Under the pieces are notes generated by a model. That model had not been told where the DNA came from. It saw only the letters and a list, made by a program, of their open reading frames with translations, and made no database searches. A DNA stretch of 12,993 bases, taken from assembly GCA_945877965.1 (NCBI GenBank), contig CAMCTH010000060.1, forward strand, positions 1 to 12,993, given 5' to 3'. A program made the translations under genes and the position numbers. Of this stretch, positions 1-6,057 are shown piece after piece. Position 1 is the stretch's first letter, and each line of letters begins with the position of its first letter. The stretch comes from Planctomicrobium piriforme. Its GTDB lineage: Bacteria; Planctomycetota; Planctomycetia; Pirellulales; PNKZ01.

Positions 1-1122
1 CCGGAAAAGGCGTACATCGACGTCAAGGAAGGGGACATGATTGCCCCGGGTGCCTTGCTCGCTAAGACGCCGCGCGAAGTGGCTGGTACGTCCGACATCA
101 CGGGCGGTCTGCCGCGAGTCACCGAAATCTTCGAAGCTCGCAAGCCGAAGGATCCGGCGGTCATCGCCGAGATCGACGGCACGGTCGAGATCTTGGGCGA
201 GAAGCGTCGCGGCAAGCGAACGATCATCGTCCGCAGCGAGAGCGGCATTGAACGCGAGCACTTGGTTTCGCACGGCAAGCACTTACGCGTCCACTCGGGC
301 GACTATGTGCGAGCGGGCGAAGCGCTCGTCGACGGTCCGCTGGTGCCGCACGACATTCTCCGGATCTCCGGCGAAGAAGCGGTGCAGCACTATCTGACCC
401 GCGAAATTCAGAACGTGTACCGCAGCCAACGCGTGGAAATTGACGACAAGCACATCGAAATCATCGTTTCGAGCATGCTCCGCAAGGTGCGAATCGAAAC
501 GGTCGGCGACACCGGCTTGCTGCCCGGCAGCTTGATGGACCGCATCGAATTCCGTCAGGCGAACCAACGCCTGCAGGTATGCGTTCGCATCACGCAAAAG
601 GGCGACAGCGAGTTCTCCGAAGGCTCGATCGTGCCGAAGGAAACGCTGGAACAGGTCAATGCTCAGGTCGAAGCGCTCGGCGGCACGCCCGCCAAGGGAG
701 CTCGTCCGAAGCCCGCGACCGCTAGCACCCAGTTGCTCGGCATCACCAAGGCCTCGGTGCAAAGCGCCAGCTTCATCTCGGCTGCGAGCTTCCAAGAAAC
801 GACGAAGGTCCTCACCGAAGCGGCTCTAGCCGGCAAGGTCGACAAGCTCGTCGGTCTGAAAGAAAACGTGATCTTGGGCCACTTGATCCCGGCCGGTACC
901 GGCTTCAAGACCTACCAAGAATCCGAAGTGCGAATCAATCCGCAAGCTTTGGAAGACTTGGCCGCCGAAAAGGACAAGGTTCTGTCGCGCAGCTTCCCGC
1001 TGCTCGACGGTGCGGCGGCCACGGCGACCGAAGAAACCAACGGGGCCCGCAAGCCCGAAGCCAAGCCGGCAGCCTCGCTCGACGCCCTGCTGGGCGGCGG
1101 CGGCGACGCTGGTTCCAACTAG
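1..1122 (+). CDS. rpoC: DNA-directed RNA polymerase subunit beta' (C-terminal part, 5' end outside window)
   Basis: Open from base 1 in frame 1 to the TAG at 1120-1122, giving 373 residues of what is normally a protein of about 1,400. RpoC is the large catalytic subunit of RNA polymerase; the catalytic aspartates and trigger loop lie upstream of this window. Visible family landmarks are DITGGLPRVTEIFEARKPKD soon after the start, the HDILRISGEEAVQHYL and DDKHIEIIVSSMLRKV segments, and the very conserved LLGITKASVQSASFISAASF block followed by GLKENVILGHLIPAGTGF. The end, SLDALLGGGG, resembles the short 'SLAELL...GLGG' tail of E. coli RpoC and follows an Ala/Glu/Lys-rich linker. The gene precedes rpsL as in most bacteria, although a hairpin and a candidate promoter in the gap suggest that rpsL can be transcribed separately. 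Identity is certain; only the missing 5' end limits the call. Confidence 0.98.
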   Translation, partial: PEKAYIDVKEGDMIAPGALLAKTPREVAGTSDITGGLPRVTEIFEARKPKDPAVIAEIDGTVEILGEKRRGKRTIIVRSESGIEREHLVSHGKHLRVHSGDYVRAGEALVDGPLVPHDILRISGEEAVQHYLTREIQNVYRSQRVEIDDKHIEIIVSSMLRKVRIETVGDTGLLPGSLMDRIEFRQANQRLQVCVRITQKGDSEFSEGSIVPKETLEQVNAQVEALGGTPAKGARPKPATASTQLLGITKASVQSASFISAASFQETTKVLTEAALAGKVDKLVGLKENVILGHLIPAGTGFKTYQESEVRINPQALEDLAAEKDKVLSRSFPLLDGAAATATEETNGARKPEAKPAASLDALLGGGGDAGSN

Positions 1123-1146
1123 CCTGACTGGAATAAACCCTCGTTC

Positions 1147-1181
1147 GGCGGTCGGTTCCGATGCAGATCGGACCCGCCGCC
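1147..1181 (+). terminator. Stem-loop after rpoC, possible terminator without a U-tract
   Basis: Left arm 1147-1162 and right arm 1167-1181 pair over about 14 positions, with one bulged T (1152), one T/C mismatch and a GCAG loop. The stem is GC-rich and lies 25 bases after the rpoC stop. No run of T follows (the next bases are GGTCGAAAG), so this is not a classical intrinsic terminator. It could reduce readthrough, protect the rpoC 3' end or take part in regulation. The pairing is seen directly; the role is inferred. Confidence 0.45.
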
Positions 1182-1253
1182 GGTCGAAAGATGCCCGAAT
1201 ACGCCCCGCTTCGGGCCTGCCGGCGACGGCTAGTTAGGCCAACCGGCGGCGGC

Positions 1254-1281
1254 TTGACAGGGCGGCCTGTTTCGATACGCT
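1254..1281 (+). promoter_or_regulatory. Candidate sigma-70 promoter for rpsL-rpsG
   Basis: A perfect -35 hexamer TTGACA (1254-1259) is followed after 16 bases by TACGCT (1276-1281), which matches the TATAAT consensus at only three of six positions. Transcription would start near 1288, giving a leader of about 40 bases before the rpsL ATG. The -35 resembles the one before rpsJ (TTGACA, also in a GC-rich flank), and the position between rpoC and rpsL is logical. The weak -10 keeps confidence moderate. Confidence 0.45.
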
Positions 1282-1328
1282 GAAAGGCTCGAAAGTTATC
1301 CCTTTTTGCAGAGAGTGAACGACCGCGT

Positions 1329-1697
1329 ATGCCGACGATCAATCAGCTGGTGAAGAAGGGCCGTCAGGCCCCGCGCAAATTCAGCAAGAGCCCGGTGCTC
1401 ACGAAGTGCCCGCAAAAACGCGGCGTCTGCTTGCAAGTGAAGACGATGACGCCGAAGAAGCCGAACTCGGCTCTCCGCAAGATCGCTCGCGTCCGTCTGT
1501 CGAACGGCAAGGAAGTGACCGTCTACATCCCGGGCGAAGGCCACAACCTGCAAGAGCACTCGATCGTGCTCGTCCGCGGCGGTCGTGTTCGCGACTTGCC
1601 GGGCGTGCGCTATCACATCGTCCGCGGTGCCCTCGATACGCTGGGCGTCACCGGTCGTAAGCGTTCGCGCAGCATGTACGGCGCCAAGAAGGGCTAA
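1329..1697 (+). CDS. rpsL: 30S ribosomal protein S12
   Basis: 122 residues, full length for the family. S12 sits at the decoding centre of the 30S subunit and controls tRNA selection accuracy. It begins MPTINQLVKKGR and has CPQKRGVC (27-34), the decoding loop TPKKPNSALRK (41-51) and the second loop GEGHNLQEHS (69-78) with RGGRVRDLPGVRYH (83-96). Lys43 is conserved, but position 88, usually lysine, is arginine (codon CGC at 1590-1592). Asp89, the residue that RimO methylthiolates in E. coli, is kept. K88R is a known streptomycin-resistance substitution in other bacteria. The start is set by alignment with the family N-terminus; a purine-rich stretch AGAGAGTGAA lies upstream. It is followed 90 bases later by rpsG, the usual str-operon pair. 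Confidence 0.98.
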   Translation: MPTINQLVKKGRQAPRKFSKSPVLTKCPQKRGVCLQVKTMTPKKPNSALRKIARVRLSNGKEVTVYIPGEGHNLQEHSIVLVRGGRVRDLPGVRYHIVRGALDTLGVTGRKRSRSMYGAKKG

Positions 1698-1717
1698 GCC
1701 GTTTAGCCGCGCGGCTT
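1696..1717 (+). other. Short hairpin at the start of the rpsL-rpsG spacer
   Basis: AAGCCG (1696-1701) can pair with CGGCTT (1712-1717), and the inner AGCCGCGCGGCT (1705-1716) is itself a perfect palindrome, so two mutually exclusive folds exist. In E. coli the rpsL-rpsG spacer is the binding site through which S7 represses its own operon. A similar role here is only suggested by position. There is no T-run, so it is not an obvious terminator. Confidence 0.3.
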
Positions 1718-1787
1718 GCCCCTCGCGTCTGCCCACAACACACCACTTCATATTCATACCGAATCGTCGAAACAGTAGGAAATCAGA

Positions 1788-2258
1788 ATGGGTCGCATCA
1801 CCGCCAGCCGCAAAATGCTTTCGCCCGACGCTCGTTACAGCTCCGAGCTGGTGAGCAAGTTCATCAACTGTTTGATGTACGACGGCAAGAAGACTCGCGC
1901 CACCAAGGTCTTCTACGACGCGATGGATATCGTGGCCGATAAGATCAAGGACGTGGAGCCGATCGAAGTCTTCAATCGGGCCGTCGACAACGTGAAGCCG
2001 GAAGTCGAAGTTCGCTCGAAGCGCGTCGGCGGTGCCGCTTACCAAGTGCCGATGCAAGTCAACCGCGTCCGTCAGCTCTCGCTGGCCATCCGCTGGTTGC
2101 TGATCGCCGTCCGGGAGAAGAAGGGTCGTGCCATGCACGAGAAGCTCGCTGAAGAGCTCCTCTCGGCCTACAAGCGTGAAGGCGCCGCCGTCACCAAGCG
2201 TGACAACGTCCACCGCATGGCCGACGCCAACAAGGCGTTCGCGCACTTCGCCTGGTAG
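1788..2258 (+). CDS. rpsG: 30S ribosomal protein S7
   Basis: 156 residues, the normal bacterial length. S7 is a primary 16S rRNA binder that nucleates assembly of the 30S head and lies next to the E-site tRNA. Family landmarks are DARYSSELVSKFINCLM (15-31), DGKKTRA, the GGAAYQVPMQV segment with RVRQLSLAIRWLL (the 80s to about 105), and the C-terminal helix ending KRDNVHRMADANKAFAHFAW. The start has a good Shine-Dalgarno, TAGGAA at 1777-1782. An intrinsic terminator starts 22 bases after the stop, so rpsL-rpsG look like a short two-gene unit. In E. coli S7 is also the translational repressor of the str operon; whether that applies here cannot be seen. Confidence 0.98.
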   Translation: MGRITASRKMLSPDARYSSELVSKFINCLMYDGKKTRATKVFYDAMDIVADKIKDVEPIEVFNRAVDNVKPEVEVRSKRVGGAAYQVPMQVNRVRQLSLAIRWLLIAVREKKGRAMHEKLAEELLSAYKREGAAVTKRDNVHRMADANKAFAHFAW

Positions 2259-2279
2259 TCTGCATCCGCTAAAATTCAA

Positions 2280-2313
2280 CGCCGTAGAGCGACTTTCGCT
2301 CTGCGGCGTTTTT
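2280..2313 (+). terminator. Rho-independent terminator after rpsG
   Basis: Left arm 2280-2292 and right arm 2296-2308 form a 13-base-pair stem with one T-G wobble and a CTT loop, followed directly by five T (2309-2313). Upstream A residues (2278-2279) can extend the stem into the T-run. This is the only textbook intrinsic terminator seen in the window. It separates rpsG from the EF-G gene 52 bases downstream. Confidence 0.88.
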
Positions 2314-2365
2314 ATGCGCCTCGCTCCCCCGCCCTGCCCTCGGATTCGCCTCGGCGAGTACCCTC

Positions 2366-4480
2366 ATGGCCCGCAATCTCGCCGACATCCGCAACATCGG
2401 CATCATCGCCCACATCGATGCCGGCAAGACCACGCTCACCGAGCGGATGCTGTTCTACGCCGGCAACATCCACCGCATGGGCGACGTCGACAAAGGGACG
2501 ACGACCACCGACTTCGACCCGGAAGAGCAAGAGCGCGGCATCACGATCTATGCGGCGTGCGTAACGTTTCCCTGGCGCGACTGTACGATCAACTTGATCG
2601 ACACGCCGGGGCACGTCGACTTCACGGCCGAGGTCGAGCGGAGCCTCCGCGTGCTCGACGGCGCCGTCGTGGTCTTTAGCGCCCGCGAAGGGGTCGAGGC
2701 GCAAAGCGAGACGGTCTGGCGACAGGCCGACCGCCATCATGTGCCGCGGCTCGCGTTCATCAACAAGCTCGATCGCGAAGGGGCCGACTTCTTCGGCACG
2801 ATCGAAGAGATCCGCACCCGTTTGGAAGCGAACCCGGTGCCGATTCAGATCCCCGTCGGCCTCGGCCCGCCGCACTTGCCCGATCGCTTCCGCGGCCTGA
2901 TCGACTTGGTGCGAATGAAGCAAGTCACCTTCCCCGCCGAGACGCAAGGTCGCGAAGAACTGCTGGAAGAGATCCCCGCCGAGTTGCTCGACGACGCAAC
3001 CGAGTGGCGTAACAAACTGCTCGAAGCGCTGTACGACTACAGCAACGAGCTGATGGAGCTCGGCCTGGCCGAAGAACCGATCCCCGAAGAGTTGCTACAT
3101 CGCGTGCTGCGCGAAGCGACGATCTCGCGCAAGATCGTGCCGGTGCTGTGCGGCACGGCCCTCGATCGGATCGGCATTCCGCCGGTCCTCGATTCCGTGG
3201 CCCGCTATCTGCCGAGCCCGCTCGACGTGCCGCCGGTGGAAGGCGTCGACCCGAAAAAGCCCGAGAAAAAGCTAATTCGGAAGCCCGATCCGAGCGAGCC
3301 GTTTTGCGGCCTCGTCTTCAAAATCCTGGCCGACAAGCACGGCGACTTGGCGTTCGTTCGCGTCTACAGCGGCACGCTCAAGTCGAACACCCGCGCGTAC
3401 AACCCGGGCAAAGACGAGAAGGAAAACATCGCGCAGCTCTGGCACATTCAGGCCGACGATCGGAAGCAAGTCGACCAGGTCGAAGCCGGCGACATCATCG
3501 GCATTATCGGCCTGCGGCACTCGATCACCGGCGACACGCTCTGTGAAGTGAAAGAGCCGATCTTGCTCGAAACGATTCGGTTCCCGGACACGGTCATCTC
3601 GATGGCGATCGAGCCCGAGACGTCGGCGGAGCGGAAGAAGCTCGGCGACGTGCTGGAGATGCTCAAGCGGCAAGACCCGACGTTCCGCGCCGGCGACAGC
3701 GGCGAGACCGGGCAGACGATCATCAGCGGCATGGGCGAGCTACATTTGGAAGTGATCAAGCATCGCCTCCTCCGCGATTTCAAGCTGAACGTGAAGGTCC
3801 ACAAGCCGCGCGTCAGCTATCGCGAAACGCTCAAATCGGCGGTCGAAGTGACGGGCGAATGCCATCAACAAATCGCCGGGCAGAACTTGTTTGCTAAGGT
3901 TCGTATCCGCGTGGAGCCGACCGGGCCTACGTCGATTTTGGATGCGGTCAAAGCCAACGTCGCACGCACCGCGAAGACGACTTCGGTGCTGAATCTGGCT
4001 GGCGATTCGCTGCCCGGGCCGTTTCAGGTCGCTGCGAGCGAGGTCCTCACGCAGCAGTGCGAAGGGAGCGGCCTGCTCGGCTTTCCGCTGATGAACGTCC
4101 GCGTGAAACTGCTCGGCGGCGAAGCGCACGAGACCGAGAGCAACGAGTTGGCGTTCCGCCGCGCGGCGGCTGACGCGTTTCATAAGGCCCTGGAAGCGGC
4201 GGGCGAAACGTTGCTCGAGCCGATCATGAAGCTCGAAATCACAACGCCGGAAGAGAATCTCGGCGACATCGTGGCCGACCTGCAGAAACGCCGCGCGACG
4301 ATCACCGAGACGCTGCTCCGCGGCCGCAATACGGTCGTGATGGCCCTGGCCCCGCTGGCGTCGCTGTTCGGCTACTCCGGCGCCATCCGCAGCCTTTCGC
4401 AAGGCCGCGCGAGCTGCTCGATGGAACCCTCCGCCTACGGCCCCGCCCCGGACGACATCGCCAACACGTTCCGGCTGTAA
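2366..4480 (+). CDS. EF-G family translational GTPase, resembling the recycling type (mtEF-G2/spdEFG2-like)
   Basis: 704 residues, full EF-G length. The GTPase motifs are intact: P-loop AHIDAGKTT (15-23), RGITI (57-61), DTPGHVDF (79-86, with the catalytic His83), NKLD (133-136) and CGTA (262-265). The C-terminal domain V is present (LLEPIMKLEITTPEE ... GYSGAIRSLSQGRAS). Two traits differ from translocase EF-G. Switch I reads GDVDKGTTTTDF, close to mitochondrial EF-G2, and the domain IV motif usually written GGRGQYGHV is replaced by QQIAGQNLFAKV (501-512). Mitochondrial EF-G1 keeps GQYG, while EF-G2, which only splits ribosomes together with RRF, does not. I therefore infer a ribosome-recycling role, known for the related EF-G2 of Borrelia, and leave the symbol fusA open. 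The RGITI and DTPGH motifs exclude the divergent Thermus EF-G-2 class. The ATG at 2366 fits the family N-terminus; the Shine-Dalgarno is weak (GGCGAG). tuf does not follow. Confidence 0.9.
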   Translation: MARNLADIRNIGIIAHIDAGKTTLTERMLFYAGNIHRMGDVDKGTTTTDFDPEEQERGITIYAACVTFPWRDCTINLIDTPGHVDFTAEVERSLRVLDGAVVVFSAREGVEAQSETVWRQADRHHVPRLAFINKLDREGADFFGTIEEIRTRLEANPVPIQIPVGLGPPHLPDRFRGLIDLVRMKQVTFPAETQGREELLEEIPAELLDDATEWRNKLLEALYDYSNELMELGLAEEPIPEELLHRVLREATISRKIVPVLCGTALDRIGIPPVLDSVARYLPSPLDVPPVEGVDPKKPEKKLIRKPDPSEPFCGLVFKILADKHGDLAFVRVYSGTLKSNTRAYNPGKDEKENIAQLWHIQADDRKQVDQVEAGDIIGIIGLRHSITGDTLCEVKEPILLETIRFPDTVISMAIEPETSAERKKLGDVLEMLKRQDPTFRAGDSGETGQTIISGMGELHLEVIKHRLLRDFKLNVKVHKPRVSYRETLKSAVEVTGECHQQIAGQNLFAKVRIRVEPTGPTSILDAVKANVARTAKTTSVLNLAGDSLPGPFQVAASEVLTQQCEGSGLLGFPLMNVRVKLLGGEAHETESNELAFRRAAADAFHKALEAAGETLLEPIMKLEITTPEENLGDIVADLQKRRATITETLLRGRNTVVMALAPLASLFGYSGAIRSLSQGRASCSMEPSAYGPAPDDIANTFRL

Positions 4481-4525
4481 ACGCCGCGTTAGTCGACCTC
4501 GTCGGACGCTGTTTGCGTCGCCGTT

Positions 4526-4566
4526 CTGGGCGAAGTTCGCTATGACAGGACGCGAACGTAGCCCAG
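4526..4566 (+). other. Two-stage stem-loop downstream of the EF-G gene
   Basis: CTGGGC (4526-4531) pairs with GCCCAG (4561-4566), and GTTCGC (4535-4540) pairs with GCGAAC (4552-4557). The two helices are separated by a symmetric 3x3 internal loop, GAA against GTA, which could form G-A, A-T and A-G pairs. The terminal loop has 11 bases. It lies 45 bases after the EF-G stop and has no T-run. It could be a terminator of unusual type, a 3' stabilising structure or an unrecognised RNA element. Confidence 0.4.
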
Positions 4567-4725
4567 GGACGAGAATCGGCAGCAAATTCAATCCAACGAA
4601 TCGCTGTCAAGTCGGCCGCCGTTCTTTTCTAACCGCTCCAGATTCTCATGATTCTCGGAGAAAGCTCGATTTTCTGAGCTCGATCGCCGAAAAGCATGGG
4701 ACTCTAAAACTTCTTAGGGCGGCCG

Positions 4726-4754
4726 TTGACAGCATGGGGCAAGTCTCTTAGGAT
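4726..4754 (+). promoter_or_regulatory. Sigma-70 promoter of the S10 operon
   Basis: A perfect -35 TTGACA (4726-4731) and a -10 TAGGAT (4749-4754, four of six consensus positions) are separated by the ideal 17 bases. An A/T-rich stretch CTCTAAAACTTCTTA lies just upstream and could act as an UP element. Transcription would start near 4761, leaving a leader of about 90 bases before rpsJ. This is the best promoter in the window and lies exactly where the S10 operon promoter is expected. Confidence 0.7.
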
Positions 4755-4758
4755 TGCC

Positions 4759-4810
4759 GTTTCCCAATTTTTGGGGAACAGCCCGTCGGGCAGAACGATC
4801 TGCCTGTCGG
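4759..4810 (+). promoter_or_regulatory. Structured 5' leader of the S10 operon
   Basis: Two adjacent hairpins follow the promoter. The first pairs GTTTCCCA (4759-4766) with TGGGGAAC (4772-4779) around a five-base loop, with one wobble. The second pairs CCGTCGGGCAG (4783-4793) with CTGCCTGTCGG (4800-4810) around AACGAT, with one mismatch and one wobble. The sequence GCCCGTCGGGC inside the second arm gives a competing fold. In E. coli the S10 leader binds L4 and causes attenuation and translational repression; an analogous role is an inference from position. Confidence 0.4.
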
Positions 4811-4853
4811 ATGCACGAAATGGGTCGCACGTAACCAGAACGAGACGATAGCC

Positions 4854-5183
4854 GTGGCCGGAACGACGCACGAAATCATTCGCATTCGGATGGAAGCTTA
4901 CGATCACTCGGTTCTCGACCAGAGCGCCGCGGAGATCGTCGATACGGCCAAGCGTACCGGCTCGGAAGTTCACGGCCCCATTCCGCTGCCGACTCGGATT
5001 GAGCGCTACACGGTGCTCGCCGGTCCGCACATCGACAAGAAGGCCCGTCAGCAGTACGAAATTCGGACGCACAAGCGCCTGATCGACATCCTGCGTTCGA
5101 CGGCCAAGACGATCGAAGCGCTGAACAAGCTCAGCTTGCCAGCCGGTGTCGATATCAAAATCAAGGCTTCGGCCAGACACTAA
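4854..5183 (+). CDS. rpsJ: 30S ribosomal protein S10
   Basis: 109 residues, slightly longer than the usual 102-105. S10 is a 30S head protein and, as NusE, a partner of NusB in transcription antitermination. It shows IRIRMEAYDHSVLDQSAAEI (9-28), AKRTGSEVHGPIPLPTR, the YEIRTHKRLIDI segment and the ending LPAGVDIKIK. The GTG at 4854 is the start that gives the expected N-terminus, six or seven residues ahead of the first conserved strand. Its Shine-Dalgarno is poor (GAGACG), which may fit regulation by the structured leader. It is the first gene after the promoter at 4726-4754 and leads the S10 group. Confidence 0.97.
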   Translation: MAGTTHEIIRIRMEAYDHSVLDQSAAEIVDTAKRTGSEVHGPIPLPTRIERYTVLAGPHIDKKARQQYEIRTHKRLIDILRSTAKTIEALNKLSLPAGVDIKIKASARH

Positions 5184-5273
5184 AACCAACACACATGCAA
5201 CGGAAGCCCTTGGGGTAACCGGCGGCAATGTCCGCTGTCTCCCTAAGTGCAAAACCTCGCAAGGCTAACGACG

Positions 5274-5975
5274 ATGGCAATGGGATTACTCGGCCGTAAG
5301 GTCGGGATGACGCAGATTTTTAGTGAGACGGGCGAAGCCGTGCCGGTAACGGTGGTTCAGGCGGGTCCCTGTCGTGTTCTGCAAATTCGCTCGCTGGCTC
5401 GCGATGGTTATGACGCCGTGCAGTTGGGCTTCTCGGATAAGCCCCGTCGGCTCGCCGCTCGCAGCGAGCGCGGCCATGTGACGAAGCTCGACAGCAAGCG
5501 ATCGAAGCGTCTGTCGGCTGGCGGCGTTGAGGCCCCGGCGAAGGCGGACTGTGAGCCGCAGCGGCTCGTCCGCGAATTCCGCATCGGCGATGCTGCCAAG
5601 ACCGGCGAATACAAGGTCGGTCAAGTTCTGACCGTTGAGTTGTTCAACGGCGTTAAGTCGGTCGACGTCACCGGCTTCACTAAGGGTCGCGGTACCTCGG
5701 GCGTTATGGTTCGCCATAACTTCAAGGGTCAGCGAGCCACGCACGGTGCCAAGAAGGTACATCGTCACGCCGGTTCGACGGGCTGCAACACTTGGCCTGC
5801 TCGTACCTTCAAGGGTCGCCGCATGGCGGGCCGTTACGGCAATGAGCAGAGCACGATGCGAAACGTCAAGTTGGCTCGGATCGACGTCGAGACCGGCTTG
5901 TTGCTGATCCGCGGTGCAGTGCCGGGCTTCAATGGTGCTTATGTCATTGTGAAGCCGTCGAACATTCTGAAGTAA
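5274..5975 (+). CDS. rplC: 50S ribosomal protein L3
   Basis: 233 residues against about 210 in E. coli. L3 binds 23S rRNA early in 50S assembly and extends a loop toward the peptidyl transferase centre. Landmarks are MGLLGRKVGMTQIF near the start, VDVTGFTKGRGTSGVM, THGAKKVHRHAGS, FKGRRMAGRYGNE and the ending GAVPGFNGAYVIVKPS. The ATG at 5274 is chosen because AAGG (5261-5264) lies 9 bases upstream; a second ATG at 5280 and an in-frame GTG at 5247 are worse placed. Most of the extra length is one basic insert at about residues 71-96. The loop where E. coli has GQNQTPG reads GCNTWPA (170-176), so neither glutamine is present and the PrmB methylation site is missing, as in a number of other bacteria. 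Confidence 0.97.
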   Translation: MAMGLLGRKVGMTQIFSETGEAVPVTVVQAGPCRVLQIRSLARDGYDAVQLGFSDKPRRLAARSERGHVTKLDSKRSKRLSAGGVEAPAKADCEPQRLVREFRIGDAAKTGEYKVGQVLTVELFNGVKSVDVTGFTKGRGTSGVMVRHNFKGQRATHGAKKVHRHAGSTGCNTWPARTFKGRRMAGRYGNEQSTMRNVKLARIDVETGLLLIRGAVPGFNGAYVIVKPSNILK

Positions 5976-6057
5976 GTCATTTTGAATTGAGCTCGCGGCC
6001 TGTCATGGGTTGCGTCGCAGATAAGAACGAACACGGTAGTTACGAAGGACGGTCGGT

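Larger units (their letters stand above)
4481..4853 (+). other. 373-base intergenic region before rpsJ: hairpins, promoter and leader
   Basis: No credible gene is seen here. The first part holds a two-stage hairpin (4526-4566) and a 5-base-pair hairpin GACGC/GCGTC (4505-4519). The middle (4620-4715) is richer in A and T, with an 8-base direct repeat AGCTCGAT at 4663-4670 and 4677-4684. The last part contains the promoter (4726-4754) and two leader hairpins (4759-4810). A 69-codon open frame at 4542-4751 overlaps the promoter and resembles no protein I know. Confidence 0.7.

Noticed and set aside
1296..2279. Long minus-strand open frame of 327 codons across rpsL and rpsG
   Set aside because: It lies opposite two certain ribosomal-protein genes and its His/Arg/Leu-rich translation resembles no protein; such frames are common opposite high-GC coding DNA.
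4542..4751. Small open frame of 69 codons before rpsJ
   Set aside because: It overlaps the promoter and a hairpin, has no ribosome-binding site and no recognisable product.
5247..5273. Upstream GTG start for rplC
   Set aside because: It would add nine residues absent from the family; the ATG at 5274 has AAGG at proper distance.
5781..5804. Loss of the PrmB-methylated glutamine in L3 (GCNTWPA)
   Set aside because: Real, but many bacteria lack this glutamine, so it is noted only in the gene entry.
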